From: CAWBCR01 sp963787375
Lineage (GTDB): Bacteria; Chloroflexota; Anaerolineae; Aggregatilineales; UBA3940
Direction: 5' to 3'
NCBI GenBank assembly: GCA_963787375.1
Contig: CAWBCR010000018.1
Span: 57,189 to 121,188 of the forward strand
DNA length: 64,000 bases
Shown piece after piece: positions 39,428 through 47,817 of this stretch (its first letter is position 1; each line of letters starts with the position of its first letter). Both the position numbers and the translations under genes were made by a program. Below the pieces are notes generated by a model that saw only the letters and a list, made by a program, of their open reading frames with translations, did no database searches and was not told the origin of the DNA.

Positions 39428-40141
39428 ATGAGCGCACCTGTCACCGACGCACAGCCGGTGGGCGGCTTCACGCTGCCCGGCTGGCTGCTGACCATCATGC
39501 ACATTATCATCACCGGCGGCCTGCCGCTGCTGCTGGTGCTGATCAACGCCCGGCTGCTGATGAGCGGCCCCTTTCTGCGCTGGGAATACAACCGGCCATC
39601 CTTTCCCCCCGACCCATTTGGCTTCACCACCCAGGAACGCCTGACCTACGCCCCGGTCGCGCTTGCCTACCTGTTCAACAACAAGGGCATCGATTTTCTC
39701 GGCAGCGAGACGTTCCCCGACGGCTCACCGCTGTACAATGAGCGCGAGTTGAGCCACATGCACGACGTGAAGAACGTGACGCGCGGCCTGATGCGCTTCG
39801 GCTTCGGGCTGATGGCTGTGATGGGGATATGCATCTTGCTGATGGCCGTCGATCCCCATGCGCGGCCCACGCTGTACCGCGCGCTGCTGTTTGGTGGCAT
39901 CCTGACCGTGCTGCTGATCATCGCCGCGCTGGTCGCCGTCGCGACCTCGTTCGACTGGCTGTTCACCGAGTTCCACCACATGTTCTTTGTGGGCGATAGC
40001 TGGCTGTTCAACTACTCCGACACGTTGATCCGGCTGTTCCCCGAAGCGTTCTGGACGGACGCCTTCGCCCTGATGTTCGGCGGCGCGCTGATTGAGGCGC
40101 TCATACTGGCCGGCGTAATGTGGCGGCTGCTGCGCCGCTGA
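39428..40141 (+). CDS. DUF1461/TIGR01906-family integral membrane protein
   Basis: A 237-residue membrane protein with about five helices. The family signature is clear: LYNERELSHMHDVKNV after the first helix and FTEFHHMFFVGDSWLFNYSDTLIRLFPEAFW near the end. The function of the family is unknown. It is probably co-transcribed with the upstream spermidine synthase-like gene and is followed by a strong hairpin. Confidence 0.87.
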   Translation: MSAPVTDAQPVGGFTLPGWLLTIMHIIITGGLPLLLVLINARLLMSGPFLRWEYNRPSFPPDPFGFTTQERLTYAPVALAYLFNNKGIDFLGSETFPDGSPLYNERELSHMHDVKNVTRGLMRFGFGLMAVMGICILLMAVDPHARPTLYRALLFGGILTVLLIIAALVAVATSFDWLFTEFHHMFFVGDSWLFNYSDTLIRLFPEAFWTDAFALMFGGALIEALILAGVMWRLLRR

Positions 40142-40168
40142 GTATTTGGCCGAAGAGCCAGAATCAAG

Positions 40169-40194
40169 AGAGGGGTCCCACACGGGGCCCCTCT
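40169..40194. terminator. bidirectional terminator
   Basis: AGAGGGGTCCC (40169-40179) and GGGGCCCCTCT (40184-40194) form an 11-bp stem with one G-T pair and a 4-nt loop, between convergent genes. Confidence 0.75.
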
Positions 40195-40218
40195 GGCGTT
40201 CCGAAAGCTGCTGGCCGC

Positions 40219-41448
40219 TTACGCGCCGTAGCGGTTGAGCCGCTGGGCGTGGCCCAGCGCAAGCTGCATCAGGTCCGACGCCGGGAACTGCCCCAGCGCG
40301 CCCGTCATGCACTCGCGCTCGCCGAAGCCGGTCGCATGGTCGCGCATGTGGGTGGCCGGGGCCCACAGCAGCGTCGGGACCGGGTGGAACGAGTGCTGCT
40401 TCATTTTGGCCGGCGTCGAGTGGTCGCCGGTGACGATCAACACGTCGGGGCTCAGGTCGAGCAGCGCCGGCAGTGACGCGTCGACTTCCTCGATGACCGC
40501 CACCTTCGCGTCGAAGTTGCCATCCTCGCCCCGGCTGTCGGTGTACTTGATGTGCACGAACACGAAATCGTAATCCGCGAAGATGTCTGCCACGCGGTGA
40601 AACTCGTCGAGCGACGTATCGTGCGCGTCCGTCGGGATGATGTCCATACCCACCAGCCGGCTGACGCCCTGGTACATCGGGTACACGGCCACGCAGGCAG
40701 CCTTTAGCTTGTACACGTCCTTGAACTTGGGCAGGCTGGGGTCGCCGGCAAAGCCGCGCAGGTTGACGAAGTTGGCCGGGTGGTGATGCTTGAGCCGCTT
40801 GGCCGCCTCCGCGATGAACTGGTCGACCAGCTCGGCAGTATGCCTGGCCGCCGGGCTGTCTTTGGCCTCCGGCAGCGGCGTCGCCGCCAGCGGCTTGCGG
40901 CCCAGTTCCAGCGGATCGGTGTCCTCCAGGCGCGGGTCGAGGTTCTCGCCGCGCAGGAGCATCGCGAAGCGGTACTCCTTGACTTCCTTCAGCGTCAGTT
41001 CGACACCGGGCAGCGTGATATCCTGCAGCGAGGCGACCGCCTCCGCGCCCTTCTCGGTCGAGATGCGGCCCGCGCGCCGGTCGGTGATCGTGCCGTCGTC
41101 GCCAATCGTGGCGAAGTTGCCACGCGCTGCCACGTCGCCCTCGCGCAGTTCGATACCCACCCCGACGGCCTCCAGCGCGCCGCGCCCGATGTCGTAGGTG
41201 AGCGGGTCGTAGCCGAACAGCGCCAGGTGCCCCGGCCCGCTGCCCGATTCGATCCCGCGCAGGATCGGGATGCTGAGGCCGTTGCTGCCCTCGCGGGCCA
41301 GCCGGTCGAGGTTAGGGGTGCTGGCTGCCTCCAGTTCGGTCTGGCCATCCACCTGAAGCGGCAGCCCACCCAGGCCATCCATCACCAGCAGAATAATCTT
41401 GCCGCCATGATCGCGGGCAAGTTGGCGCATTAAGTCGAAGTTTGCCAT
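40219..41448 (-). CDS. apgM: 2,3-bisphosphoglycerate-independent phosphoglycerate mutase, ApgM type
   Basis: Interconverts 3- and 2-phosphoglycerate in glycolysis. The 409-residue protein belongs to the archaeal-type ApgM group of the alkaline phosphatase superfamily: IILLVMDGLGGLP with the metal-binding Asp, STPNLDRLA, GSGPGHLALFGYDP, FVHIKYTDSRGEDGN and the VTGDHSTP metal site. Some members are annotated as phosphonopyruvate decarboxylase-related; glycolytic function is more likely. It is single on the minus strand. Confidence 0.93.
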   Translation of the reverse strand: MANFDLMRQLARDHGGKIILLVMDGLGGLPLQVDGQTELEAASTPNLDRLAREGSNGLSIPILRGIESGSGPGHLALFGYDPLTYDIGRGALEAVGVGIELREGDVAARGNFATIGDDGTITDRRAGRISTEKGAEAVASLQDITLPGVELTLKEVKEYRFAMLLRGENLDPRLEDTDPLELGRKPLAATPLPEAKDSPAARHTAELVDQFIAEAAKRLKHHHPANFVNLRGFAGDPSLPKFKDVYKLKAACVAVYPMYQGVSRLVGMDIIPTDAHDTSLDEFHRVADIFADYDFVFVHIKYTDSRGEDGNFDAKVAVIEEVDASLPALLDLSPDVLIVTGDHSTPAKMKQHSFHPVPTLLWAPATHMRDHATGFGERECMTGALGQFPASDLMQLALGHAQRLNRYGA

Positions 41449-41564
41449 TGGGGATTAGCTCCTTGATCTGAAACAGGTAACGGCTTTGTTTTAGCACGTT
41501 AAGGGAGGAGTTTCAAGGCCGGTTATCCGCCTGCGCGGCGCTGAATGTCATCGCGAAGATTGCC

Positions 41565-41634
41565 CACCGCAAAGACGCCAGGGACGCAAAGGTAAAGATA
41601 GTCTTCCTTTGCGTCCTTTGCGCCTTGGCGGTGA
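41565..41634. repeat. CACCGCAAAG-type hairpin repeat, copy 1
   Basis: A roughly 70-nt imperfect inverted repeat: CACCGCAAAGACGC...ACGCAAAGG and, after a short loop, CCTTTGCGTCCTTTGCGCC...GCGGTGA. It lies between apgM and the methyltransferase gene. Related copies lie at 42431-42497 and 62536-62574. Confidence 0.8.
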
Positions 41635-41647
41635 GTTCTCTGATCCT

Positions 41648-42358
41648 TCATTCGTGTGGCCGTGTGCCAACGTGAACGGCTATCGTCCCGGCCATCAGGC
41701 GGCGATAGCGCACGTCGAGCAGCCCAGCAGCGCGCATGATATCTGCCAGTTCGTCAGGCGTCTTGAAGGCCCGAGTCGATTCGGGCAGGTAGCGGTACGC
41801 GGTGTTGTCGCCGGCCACAATCTTGCCCAGCAGCGGGATGATCACCTTGAGGTACAGCAGCACGAGGGGCCGCAGCAGCGAGTGCGGCGGCGGTGACGTA
41901 TCGAGGCACACCACGCGCCCGCCGGGCCGCACCACCCGCACCTGCTCGCTGAAGGCGGCGCGCACGTCGGCGACGTTGCGCATCAGGTAGCCGGAGGTCA
42001 CCGCGTCGAACGTCGCATCGGAGAATGGCAGCGCCAGCGCGTCAGCCTCGACCCACACCACGCGCCCGCCGCCGGGGCGTCGCATCCCCACCCACATCAT
42101 CGCCGGGGCGAAGTCCACGCCGGTGACGCGCACACCGGGCTGCTGCCGCAGCGCCTCAAACGCGATGTCGCCGGTGCCGGTCGCCACGTCGAGCAGGTGG
42201 CCGCCCGCTGGCAGCGCCGCCTCCTGCACGACGATCCGCCGCCAGGTGCGGTCGCGTCCAAAGGTCATCAGCCGGTTCATCAGGTCATAGCGCCGGGCGA
42301 TACGCTCGAACATCGCCTGCACGTACGCGGCGCGCTCCGGCCCGCGCAATTCTGACAC
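41648..42358 (-). CDS. UbiE/MenG-type class I methyltransferase
   Basis: An AdoMet-dependent methyltransferase of about 236 residues from GTG 42358 (GGAG about 10 nt upstream; the frame is open to 42424). The family signatures are MFERIARRYDLMNRLMTFGRDRTWRR, motif I LLDVATGTGDIAFEAL, the ADALALPFSDATFDAVTSGYLMRN region and RVVRPGGRVVCLDTS. This is the demethylmenaquinone/ubiquinone methyltransferase pattern, so the last methylation of menaquinone is the most likely job. No other menaquinone gene is nearby. Confidence 0.9.
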   Translation of the reverse strand: MSELRGPERAAYVQAMFERIARRYDLMNRLMTFGRDRTWRRIVVQEAALPAGGHLLDVATGTGDIAFEALRQQPGVRVTGVDFAPAMMWVGMRRPGGGRVVWVEADALALPFSDATFDAVTSGYLMRNVADVRAAFSEQVRVVRPGGRVVCLDTSPPPHSLLRPLVLLYLKVIIPLLGKIVAGDNTAYRYLPESTRAFKTPDELADIMRAAGLLDVRYRRLMAGTIAVHVGTRPHE

Positions 42359-42398
42359 GTCAGGCTTTCTCCAGTGGGGTATACAAACAGTGACGATC

Positions 42399-43955
42399 CT
42401 AACGTGCCATGTGCAGCGGGGCAAGGAGACTCACCGCAAAGGCGCAAAGGGCGCAAAGGAAGAATTCGTTCCTTTGCGCCCTTTGGTCTTGCGGTGAATC
42501 TTCTTTTCTTATCCTGATCTGCTGGGTGATCACATCCCGCAAATGGTTCACGACCACCTGCGCCGCGTGCGGGTCGTAGTTGCACAGCACGACCGCCGTC
42601 ATGTCCCGTGCCGGGAAGATGTCGAGCTGCGTCCCGATGCCGGGGAACGTGCCGCTGTGCCCGACGATTCGCTGATCGTTGAGCGTGAGGTCGAAGAAGC
42701 CGTAAGCGTAGCGCTCGCCCGGCTCGCCGGTCTCGACCTTGCCCCTCAGCAGCGTGTCGGTCATCGCCGGGCTGAGCAGTTTATGGCCCATCAGCGCGCG
42801 GCTGAAGGCCAGCAGGTCGCGCGCCGTCGAGAAGCCGCCGCCTGCCGAGTTGCCTTTGACCACGTGCAGGAACAGGTTACTGCGGCGCGGGCCGGGATGA
42901 GGCAGCCCATCCATGCCAATGTGGGTGTAGCCCTCTGCCAGCCGCTCGACCGGCATGTCGACCTCGTACAGGCCGGTGCGCGTCATCCCGGCGGGCTGGA
43001 TGATATGCTCATGAAGATATTCTTCGTAGCGCTGTCCAGCCACCGCCTCGACGATGGCGCCTAGCAGCACGAAGGCGTTGTTGCTGTACTGGTAGCGCTG
43101 CCCCGGCTCGAACGTGAGCGGCTCGTCGACGAACAGCCGCACGTAATCCTGAATGCTGCGCGTGCGCGCCTTCAGTGCCTCGAACTTCTCATTCCAGTAC
43201 GAGTCCATGCCCGACGTGTGCGTCAGCAGGTGGTGGATCGTCACCCGGTCGGCGACGTCTGCCGGGTAATCAGGCAGCACCTGCCCGACGAGGTCGCCGA
43301 AGTCCAGCTTGCCCGCCTCGACAAGCTGGCAGATCGCCACGCCAGTCAGCATCTTGTACATCGAGCCGACGTTGAAACGCGTGTCGGGCGTGTTGGGCAC
43401 GCCGAAGCTCTTGGAGGCCAGCCCGTAGGCCTGCTCGAAGATCACCGCGTCGCCGCGCGCTACCAGCACCGCGCCGGAGAACACGTCGGCGGCAGCGCGC
43501 TTCTCCAGGAACGCGCCCACCTCGGCGGCGAGTGCCTCATCAGACAGCGCGCGCGCCGGGGCCAGGTCGGCAGGCCGGTTGGCCGGCTGCCCGTGGAACG
43601 TGGCGATGTGCCGCGGCGGGTCCGGGTTGAGGCCCATGAACAGGGTTGCCCATTCGCCGGTCAGCCGGGCCTGCGCCAGCACGCCAATCGCATCCTCGCG
43701 TGATTCGAGCACCCGGCGCGGCACCAGCCCCAGGCAGTTGTCGTAGAAGATCAGGCTACGCAGGGCACGGGCTTCAGCAGGCTGGCGCTGAAGTGCCGCC
43801 ATGTCGAAATGTTCCGCCATGAACGTACGCATAACCTCGAGGCTGCCGGTGTTGAGCGCCTCGAGGTAGGCCGCCATGCGCCGCCCGGCAGGCGTGTCGG
43901 GCAGCGCGACGGCCTCGCCTACCTGATCGGTTATAGCCGCCTGAGCCGCGGGCAT
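42399..43955 (-). CDS. serine hydrolase, class C beta-lactamase family
   Basis: A 518-residue penicillin-binding-protein-like hydrolase. The first 150 residues are an uncharacterised N-terminal domain (AYLEALNTGSLEVMRTFMAEHF, LTGEWATLFMGLNPDPP). The beta-lactamase/esterase domain follows with S-x2-K in VGSMYKM, Y-x-N in YQYSNNAF, and the third HSG motif in IVGHSGTFPG. The last 30 or so residues (RKEDSPQDQRAQRN...) are encoded by an intergenic hairpin repeat that the frame reads through, so the native stop may have been replaced. No signal peptide is evident. The substrate is unknown: an esterase, D-aminopeptidase or similar. Confidence 0.87.
   Translation of the reverse strand: MPAAQAAITDQVGEAVALPDTPAGRRMAAYLEALNTGSLEVMRTFMAEHFDMAALQRQPAEARALRSLIFYDNCLGLVPRRVLESREDAIGVLAQARLTGEWATLFMGLNPDPPRHIATFHGQPANRPADLAPARALSDEALAAEVGAFLEKRAAADVFSGAVLVARGDAVIFEQAYGLASKSFGVPNTPDTRFNVGSMYKMLTGVAICQLVEAGKLDFGDLVGQVLPDYPADVADRVTIHHLLTHTSGMDSYWNEKFEALKARTRSIQDYVRLFVDEPLTFEPGQRYQYSNNAFVLLGAIVEAVAGQRYEEYLHEHIIQPAGMTRTGLYEVDMPVERLAEGYTHIGMDGLPHPGPRRSNLFLHVVKGNSAGGGFSTARDLLAFSRALMGHKLLSPAMTDTLLRGKVETGEPGERYAYGFFDLTLNDQRIVGHSGTFPGIGTQLDIFPARDMTAVVLCNYDPHAAQVVVNHLRDVITQQIRIRKEDSPQDQRAQRNEFFLCALCAFAVSLLAPLHMAR
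42431..42497. repeat. CACCGCAAAG-type hairpin repeat, copy 2, inside the serine hydrolase 3' end
   Basis: TCACCGCAAAGGCGCAAAGG... pairs with ...CCTTTGCGCCCTTTGGTCTTGCGGTGA around a GAATTC centre. The longest of the three copies in stem pairing. It forms part of the serine hydrolase reading frame. Confidence 0.85.
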
Positions 43956-44076
43956 AAGTCCCCCTCGTCATCGTCTGATCACCTCTAATACTACCTTATT
44001 TGGCAGATTATGTGCTAAACTCTGTGCGGGCAGGTCGCGCAGATGGTAGTCCTGATTCCCCTGAAGGCTGGAGGCT

Positions 44077-44967
44077 ATGACGGAGCGCTTCTATACCGGC
44101 AAAGACGCATCGACGTTCGATTTTGAGTTCATTCGCTACGAGAAATCCGGCGGGCGCGCCACCGTTACCCTCAACCGCCCCAATGTGCTGAACGCCGTCA
44201 ACGGCGGCATGCTGCGCGAGCTGAATGTCGCGTTCAAAGACGCCAGTTGGGACGACGCCGTCGGCGTCCTGATTCTCACTGGCGCAGGTGACCGTGCGTT
44301 CTGCACCGGGGCCGACCTGATAGAGCAGAAACAGTTCTTGCAGCGCCCCCGCGACTACTGGAAATGGATGGGCGAGTTCATCGAGGCGCACGAGCGGCTG
44401 CGCAATCTCGGCAAGCCGAGCATCGCCCGGCTGAACGGCATCGTGGTCGGTGGGGGCAACGAGTTCAACATGAGTTGCGACCTGGCCGTCGCCGCCGACG
44501 ACATCTACATCCGGCAGGTGGGCACCAGCCATGGCAGCGTGGCGCTGGCCGGCGCGACGCAGTTCCTGCCGCTGATCGTCGGCGACCGGCGGGCGCGGGA
44601 AATCCTGCTGCTCAACGAGGAGATTCCCGCGAGCAAGGCACTCGACTGGGGGCTGGTAAATTGGGCCGTCCCGCGCGCGGAACTTGACGACAAAGTCGAC
44701 GAGGTCGCGGCGAAGCTGCTGCGCAAGTTCCCCGAAAAGACACGCTACACGCTCCAGAACCTGAATTTCTGGCGCAATCTGGCCTGGCACCAGACCATTC
44801 AGTTCGGGCGCGACTGGTTGGCGATCCACAACACCAGCCCTGAGACATGGGAGGGCGTGCGCTCCTTCGACGAAAAGCGCCTGCCGGATTACGATTCGAT
44901 CCGCCGCCGTTGGCTCGATGACGACGCCCCGGAGTGGCTCGATGGCGAGATGCCGGATGTGAAGTGA
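44077..44967 (+). CDS. enoyl-CoA hydratase/isomerase family protein at head of the phenylacetate cluster
   Basis: A 296-residue crotonase-fold protein: VTLNRPNVLNAVNGGMLREL, ILTGAGDRAFCTGADL (oxyanion hole region) and IVVGGGNEFNMSCDLAVAA. The sequence, especially GTSHGSVALAGATQFLPLIVGDRRAREILL and the long C-terminal part, recalls the MenB/ring-hydrolase branch rather than ordinary hydratases. It precedes paaA by 46 nt on the same strand and so probably acts on a ring-derived CoA thioester. The exact reaction is uncertain. Confidence 0.85.
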   Translation: MTERFYTGKDASTFDFEFIRYEKSGGRATVTLNRPNVLNAVNGGMLRELNVAFKDASWDDAVGVLILTGAGDRAFCTGADLIEQKQFLQRPRDYWKWMGEFIEAHERLRNLGKPSIARLNGIVVGGGNEFNMSCDLAVAADDIYIRQVGTSHGSVALAGATQFLPLIVGDRRAREILLLNEEIPASKALDWGLVNWAVPRAELDDKVDEVAAKLLRKFPEKTRYTLQNLNFWRNLAWHQTIQFGRDWLAIHNTSPETWEGVRSFDEKRLPDYDSIRRRWLDDDAPEWLDGEMPDVK

Positions 44968-45013
44968 GTACGGGGAAAACCGGGGCCCGTTTCTGGAAAA
45001 CAGGAGGTCAGCC

Positions 45014-45973
45014 ATGTATGGCGCGACCGTCGACCCGATAACCGATTCGATGAGCGACGAGCAGAAAAACCGCGAGTTCGAGGCGCGTATTGCGCGTGGC
45101 GAGAAGATCGAGCCTGGCGACTGGATGCCCGACGAATACCGCCACCAGTTGATCCGCATGATCTCGCAGCACGCACACAGCGAGGTCGTCGGGATGCTGC
45201 CCGAAGGCACCTGCATCACCAGCGCGCCGACCCTTCGCCGCAAGCAGATTCTGCTGGCCAAGGTTCAGGACGAGGGTGGGCACGGCGAGTACCTGTATCA
45301 CGCTGCCGAAACGCTGGGTGCGACCCGCGAGGAAATGCTCGACGCGCTGCTGACTGGTAAGGCCAAGTACTCCAACATCTTCAACTACCCCATCGACTCC
45401 TGGGCCGACATGGGCTCCATCGGCTGGCTGGTCGACGGCGCGGCGATCCTCAATCAGACCATGCTGGCTAAGTGTTCGTATGGCCCCTACGCGCGGGCGA
45501 TGATCCGCATCTGCGCCGAGGAGAATTTCCATATGCGCCAGGGCCAGGACATTGTCATCGCGCTGGCGACCGGCACGCCGCAGCAGATGGCCATGATGCA
45601 GGACTCGATCAACCGCTACTGGTGGCCCACGCTGATGATGTTCGGCCCATCCGACACCGACTCGCCCAACACGCCCATCCTGCTCAAGTGGGGCATCAAG
45701 ACCAAGACCAACGACGAGCTGCGCCAGGAATTCATCGACAAGACGGTGCCCGGCCTGCACGCGCTTGGCCTGACAGTCCCGGACCCCGACCTGCGCTATG
45801 ACGAGGACACCGGCCACTGGCAGCACGGCCCCATCAACTGGGACGAGTTCTGGCAGGTGATCAGGGGCAACGGCCCATGCAACAAGGAGCGGCTCGGCGC
45901 GCGCATCAGCGCGCACGAGGATGGCCTGTGGGTCCGCGAGGCGCTCGCCGTCTATGGTGAAAAGTATGGTTAG
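45014..45973 (+). CDS. paaA: 1,2-phenylacetyl-CoA epoxidase, catalytic subunit PaaA
   Basis: Di-iron oxygenase subunit that, with PaaC and partners, epoxidises the ring of phenylacetyl-CoA using O2. The 319-residue product has the carboxylate/histidine iron ligands in VQDEGGHGEYLYHAAE and RICAEENFHMRQGQD. The start carries a strong AGGAGG about 6 nt upstream. Length and motifs match PaaA. The following paaB is separated by a foreign-looking ridA gene. No reductase (paaE) or ligase (paaK) is in the window. Confidence 0.95.
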   Translation: MYGATVDPITDSMSDEQKNREFEARIARGEKIEPGDWMPDEYRHQLIRMISQHAHSEVVGMLPEGTCITSAPTLRRKQILLAKVQDEGGHGEYLYHAAETLGATREEMLDALLTGKAKYSNIFNYPIDSWADMGSIGWLVDGAAILNQTMLAKCSYGPYARAMIRICAEENFHMRQGQDIVIALATGTPQQMAMMQDSINRYWWPTLMMFGPSDTDSPNTPILLKWGIKTKTNDELRQEFIDKTVPGLHALGLTVPDPDLRYDEDTGHWQHGPINWDEFWQVIRGNGPCNKERLGARISAHEDGLWVREALAVYGEKYG

Positions 45974-46066
45974 TCATTCTTTCTCGCGGTTGGACCCAAG
46001 CGGGAATCTCGCTGCGTCTGACTACGTAGAGAACAGTTCTATGAACACACCGTTGGAGGAGAAAAG

Positions 46067-46402
46067 ATGGCTAAACAAATCATCGCCACAGATAAGGCAC
46101 CTCGATCTCCAGCTGCATACAGTCAGGCGGTAAAGGCAGCAGGGCTCGTGTTCGTGGCTGGACAGGGGCCATTCGACCCTGTCACCAATGAGGTGGTTGG
46201 CACAACCATCCAGGAGCAGACGGCTCAATGCCTGAGGAATGTTCAGGCTATCCTCAACGCCGCTGACACATCTCTTGACAAGGCTGTGAGTGCCACCTTC
46301 ATATTGGGCGATCCCGACGACTTTGCGGGAATGAACGAAGAGTGGGTCAAGTGGTTTCCTATAGACCCACCGGCTCGACAGGGAGCAAAGCTGCCGATTT
46401 AG
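46067..46402 (+). CDS. ridA: RidA-family enamine/imine deaminase, truncated by in-frame TAG
   Basis: RidA proteins hydrolyse reactive enamines and imines. The 111-residue product has the family motifs SPAAYSQAVKAAGLVFVAGQ and AGMNEEWVKWF and ends at PPARQGAKLPI. Past the TAG at 46400-46402 the same frame continues with LRGVKVSIAVIAEA to TAA at 46445-46447, exactly the normal RidA C-terminus, so the gene is cut 15 codons short. GGAGGAGAAAAG precedes the start. Base composition is visibly less GC-rich than neighbours, with many A/T-ending codons. It interrupts paaA-paaB, so it was probably acquired by transfer. Confidence 0.88.
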   Translation: MAKQIIATDKAPRSPAAYSQAVKAAGLVFVAGQGPFDPVTNEVVGTTIQEQTAQCLRNVQAILNAADTSLDKAVSATFILGDPDDFAGMNEEWVKWFPIDPPARQGAKLPI

Positions 46403-46509
46403 CTCAGAGGCGTGAAAGTCTCTATTGCGGTTATCGCCGAAGCGTAATAACGTACTTGCTTCGGGTGATCTCGACTTGGTCTTCGTAGAACTAGGGGCAG
46501 GATCACGGG

Positions 46510-47052
46510 ATGGATACGCAGTGGCCGCGATTTCTGGTCTTTCAGCAGGATAAGCCCGGCGAGCCGCACTACCTGTCGGGGTCGGTGCACGCCCCCGACG
46601 CCGAGATGGCGCTGCTCAACGCGCGGGACGTGTTCGTGCGGCGGCCTGAGTGCGCCGGTCTGTGGGTCGTGCCCGCCGAACGCGTCTTCTCGCTGACGGC
46701 GGAGGAGATCGCTGCGCACCCCGATTGGGCCGACAACGTCAACCCGACGGCAGGGGAAGGCGAGGTGTTCTGCGTGTTCGTCAAGCCCGACCACCGCAGG
46801 CCGCATACCTACGCAGGTGAGGTCGAGGCGGCTTCTGCCGAGGGTGCGATGCAGATCGCGCTGGCCCGCTTTGCTGGTCCCGGCGCGGTCGTGTGCTGGG
46901 TGGTGCCAAAGCGCCTGATCACCACCTCGACGCCTGAAGATGCCGCGTCCATGTTCGAGCCCGCGCGCAGCAAGCTGTTCCGTGACCAAGGGCAGTATCA
47001 CACCGTCGCTTTTATTCAACGCCGCAGGCATCAGGCAGACGATGAAGGCTGA
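46510..47052 (+). CDS. paaB: phenylacetyl-CoA epoxidase subunit PaaB, two-domain form
   Basis: PaaB bridges the PaaAC heterodimers. The 180-residue protein contains two successive PaaB-like domains: the first (about 5-65) PRFLVFQQDKPGEPHYLSGS, the second (about 85-145) VFCVFVKPDHRRPHTYAGEV followed by GPGAVVCWVVPKRLI. Ordinary PaaB (about 95 residues) has one. Its last 11 nt overlap paaC, consistent with translational coupling. Confidence 0.9.
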   Translation: MDTQWPRFLVFQQDKPGEPHYLSGSVHAPDAEMALLNARDVFVRRPECAGLWVVPAERVFSLTAEEIAAHPDWADNVNPTAGEGEVFCVFVKPDHRRPHTYAGEVEAASAEGAMQIALARFAGPGAVVCWVVPKRLITTSTPEDAASMFEPARSKLFRDQGQYHTVAFIQRRRHQADDEG

Positions 47053-47806
47053 TCTCAGGGACGCGCTCGCGGCGAAACTGCTGGCGCTCGCCGACTGCGA
47101 GTTGATCCTCGGCCACCGTGACTCCGAGTGGTGCGGCCACGCGCCGATCCTCGAAGAGGACATCGCCTTTGCCAACATCGCGCTCGACGAGATCGGCCAT
47201 GCAAGCGTGTGGTACGATCTGCTCGCCGACCTCCTCGGCGAGGATCGCGCCGCGTACCCCGACCGGCTGGTGTACTTCCGTGACGCGGACGCCTATCGCT
47301 GTGTGCCCTTCTGCGAGCTGCCTAAGGGCGATTGGGCTTTCAGCATGCTGCGCCAGTACCTGTTCGACGCGGCAGAGAAAGTCTGGCTCGACGGCTTGAG
47401 CCGCAGCGCCTACGCGCCTATCGCCGATGCCGTCGCCAAGATTCGCACCGAGGAGATTTACCACCTGCGTCACACCGCCGCGTGGGTCCGGCGGCTGGGC
47501 CTGGGCACCGAAGAGAGCCAGCGCCGCATGCAGGCCGCCCTCAACGCGCTGTGGCCGGTCGCGCCGGGGCTGTTCGAGCCGGTCGCGGGCGAAGACCTGC
47601 TCGTCGCGGCGGGCTATGTGCCCGACCCAGCCAGCCTGCGCGCCGCGTGGGACTCGGTGGTGCGCCCTTATTTGAGCGAGTCCGGGCTGTCGGTGCCGCA
47701 GGCCACTCCGCCCGGCGGGCCGCCCGCACCGCACACCGAGCACCTCACAGCGCTGCTGGACGAATTGCAGAAGGTCGCCCGGCTCGACACGGACGCGGCG
47801 TGGTAG
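47042..47806 (+). CDS. paaC: phenylacetyl-CoA epoxidase subunit PaaC
   Basis: Structural partner of PaaA in the epoxidase. 254 residues from ATG 47042 (MKADLRDALAAK); the open frame begins further upstream within paaB, but family alignment supports this start. The four-helix-bundle segments are ILGHRDSEWCGHAPILEEDIAFANIALDEIGHASVWY and TEEIYHLRHTAAWV (described, residues about 22-58 and 137-150). It overlaps paaB by 11 nt and is followed by paaD after 11 nt. Confidence 0.94.
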   Translation: MKADLRDALAAKLLALADCELILGHRDSEWCGHAPILEEDIAFANIALDEIGHASVWYDLLADLLGEDRAAYPDRLVYFRDADAYRCVPFCELPKGDWAFSMLRQYLFDAAEKVWLDGLSRSAYAPIADAVAKIRTEEIYHLRHTAAWVRRLGLGTEESQRRMQAALNALWPVAPGLFEPVAGEDLLVAAGYVPDPASLRAAWDSVVRPYLSESGLSVPQATPPGGPPAPHTEHLTALLDELQKVARLDTDAAW

Positions 47807-47817
47807 GGCCACATCAT

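Noticed and set aside
46400..46402. TAG in ridA read as pyrrolysine or programmed readthrough
   Set aside because: No pylTSBCD genes or recoding element are seen, and RidA does not use pyrrolysine. Mutation or sequence error is simpler.
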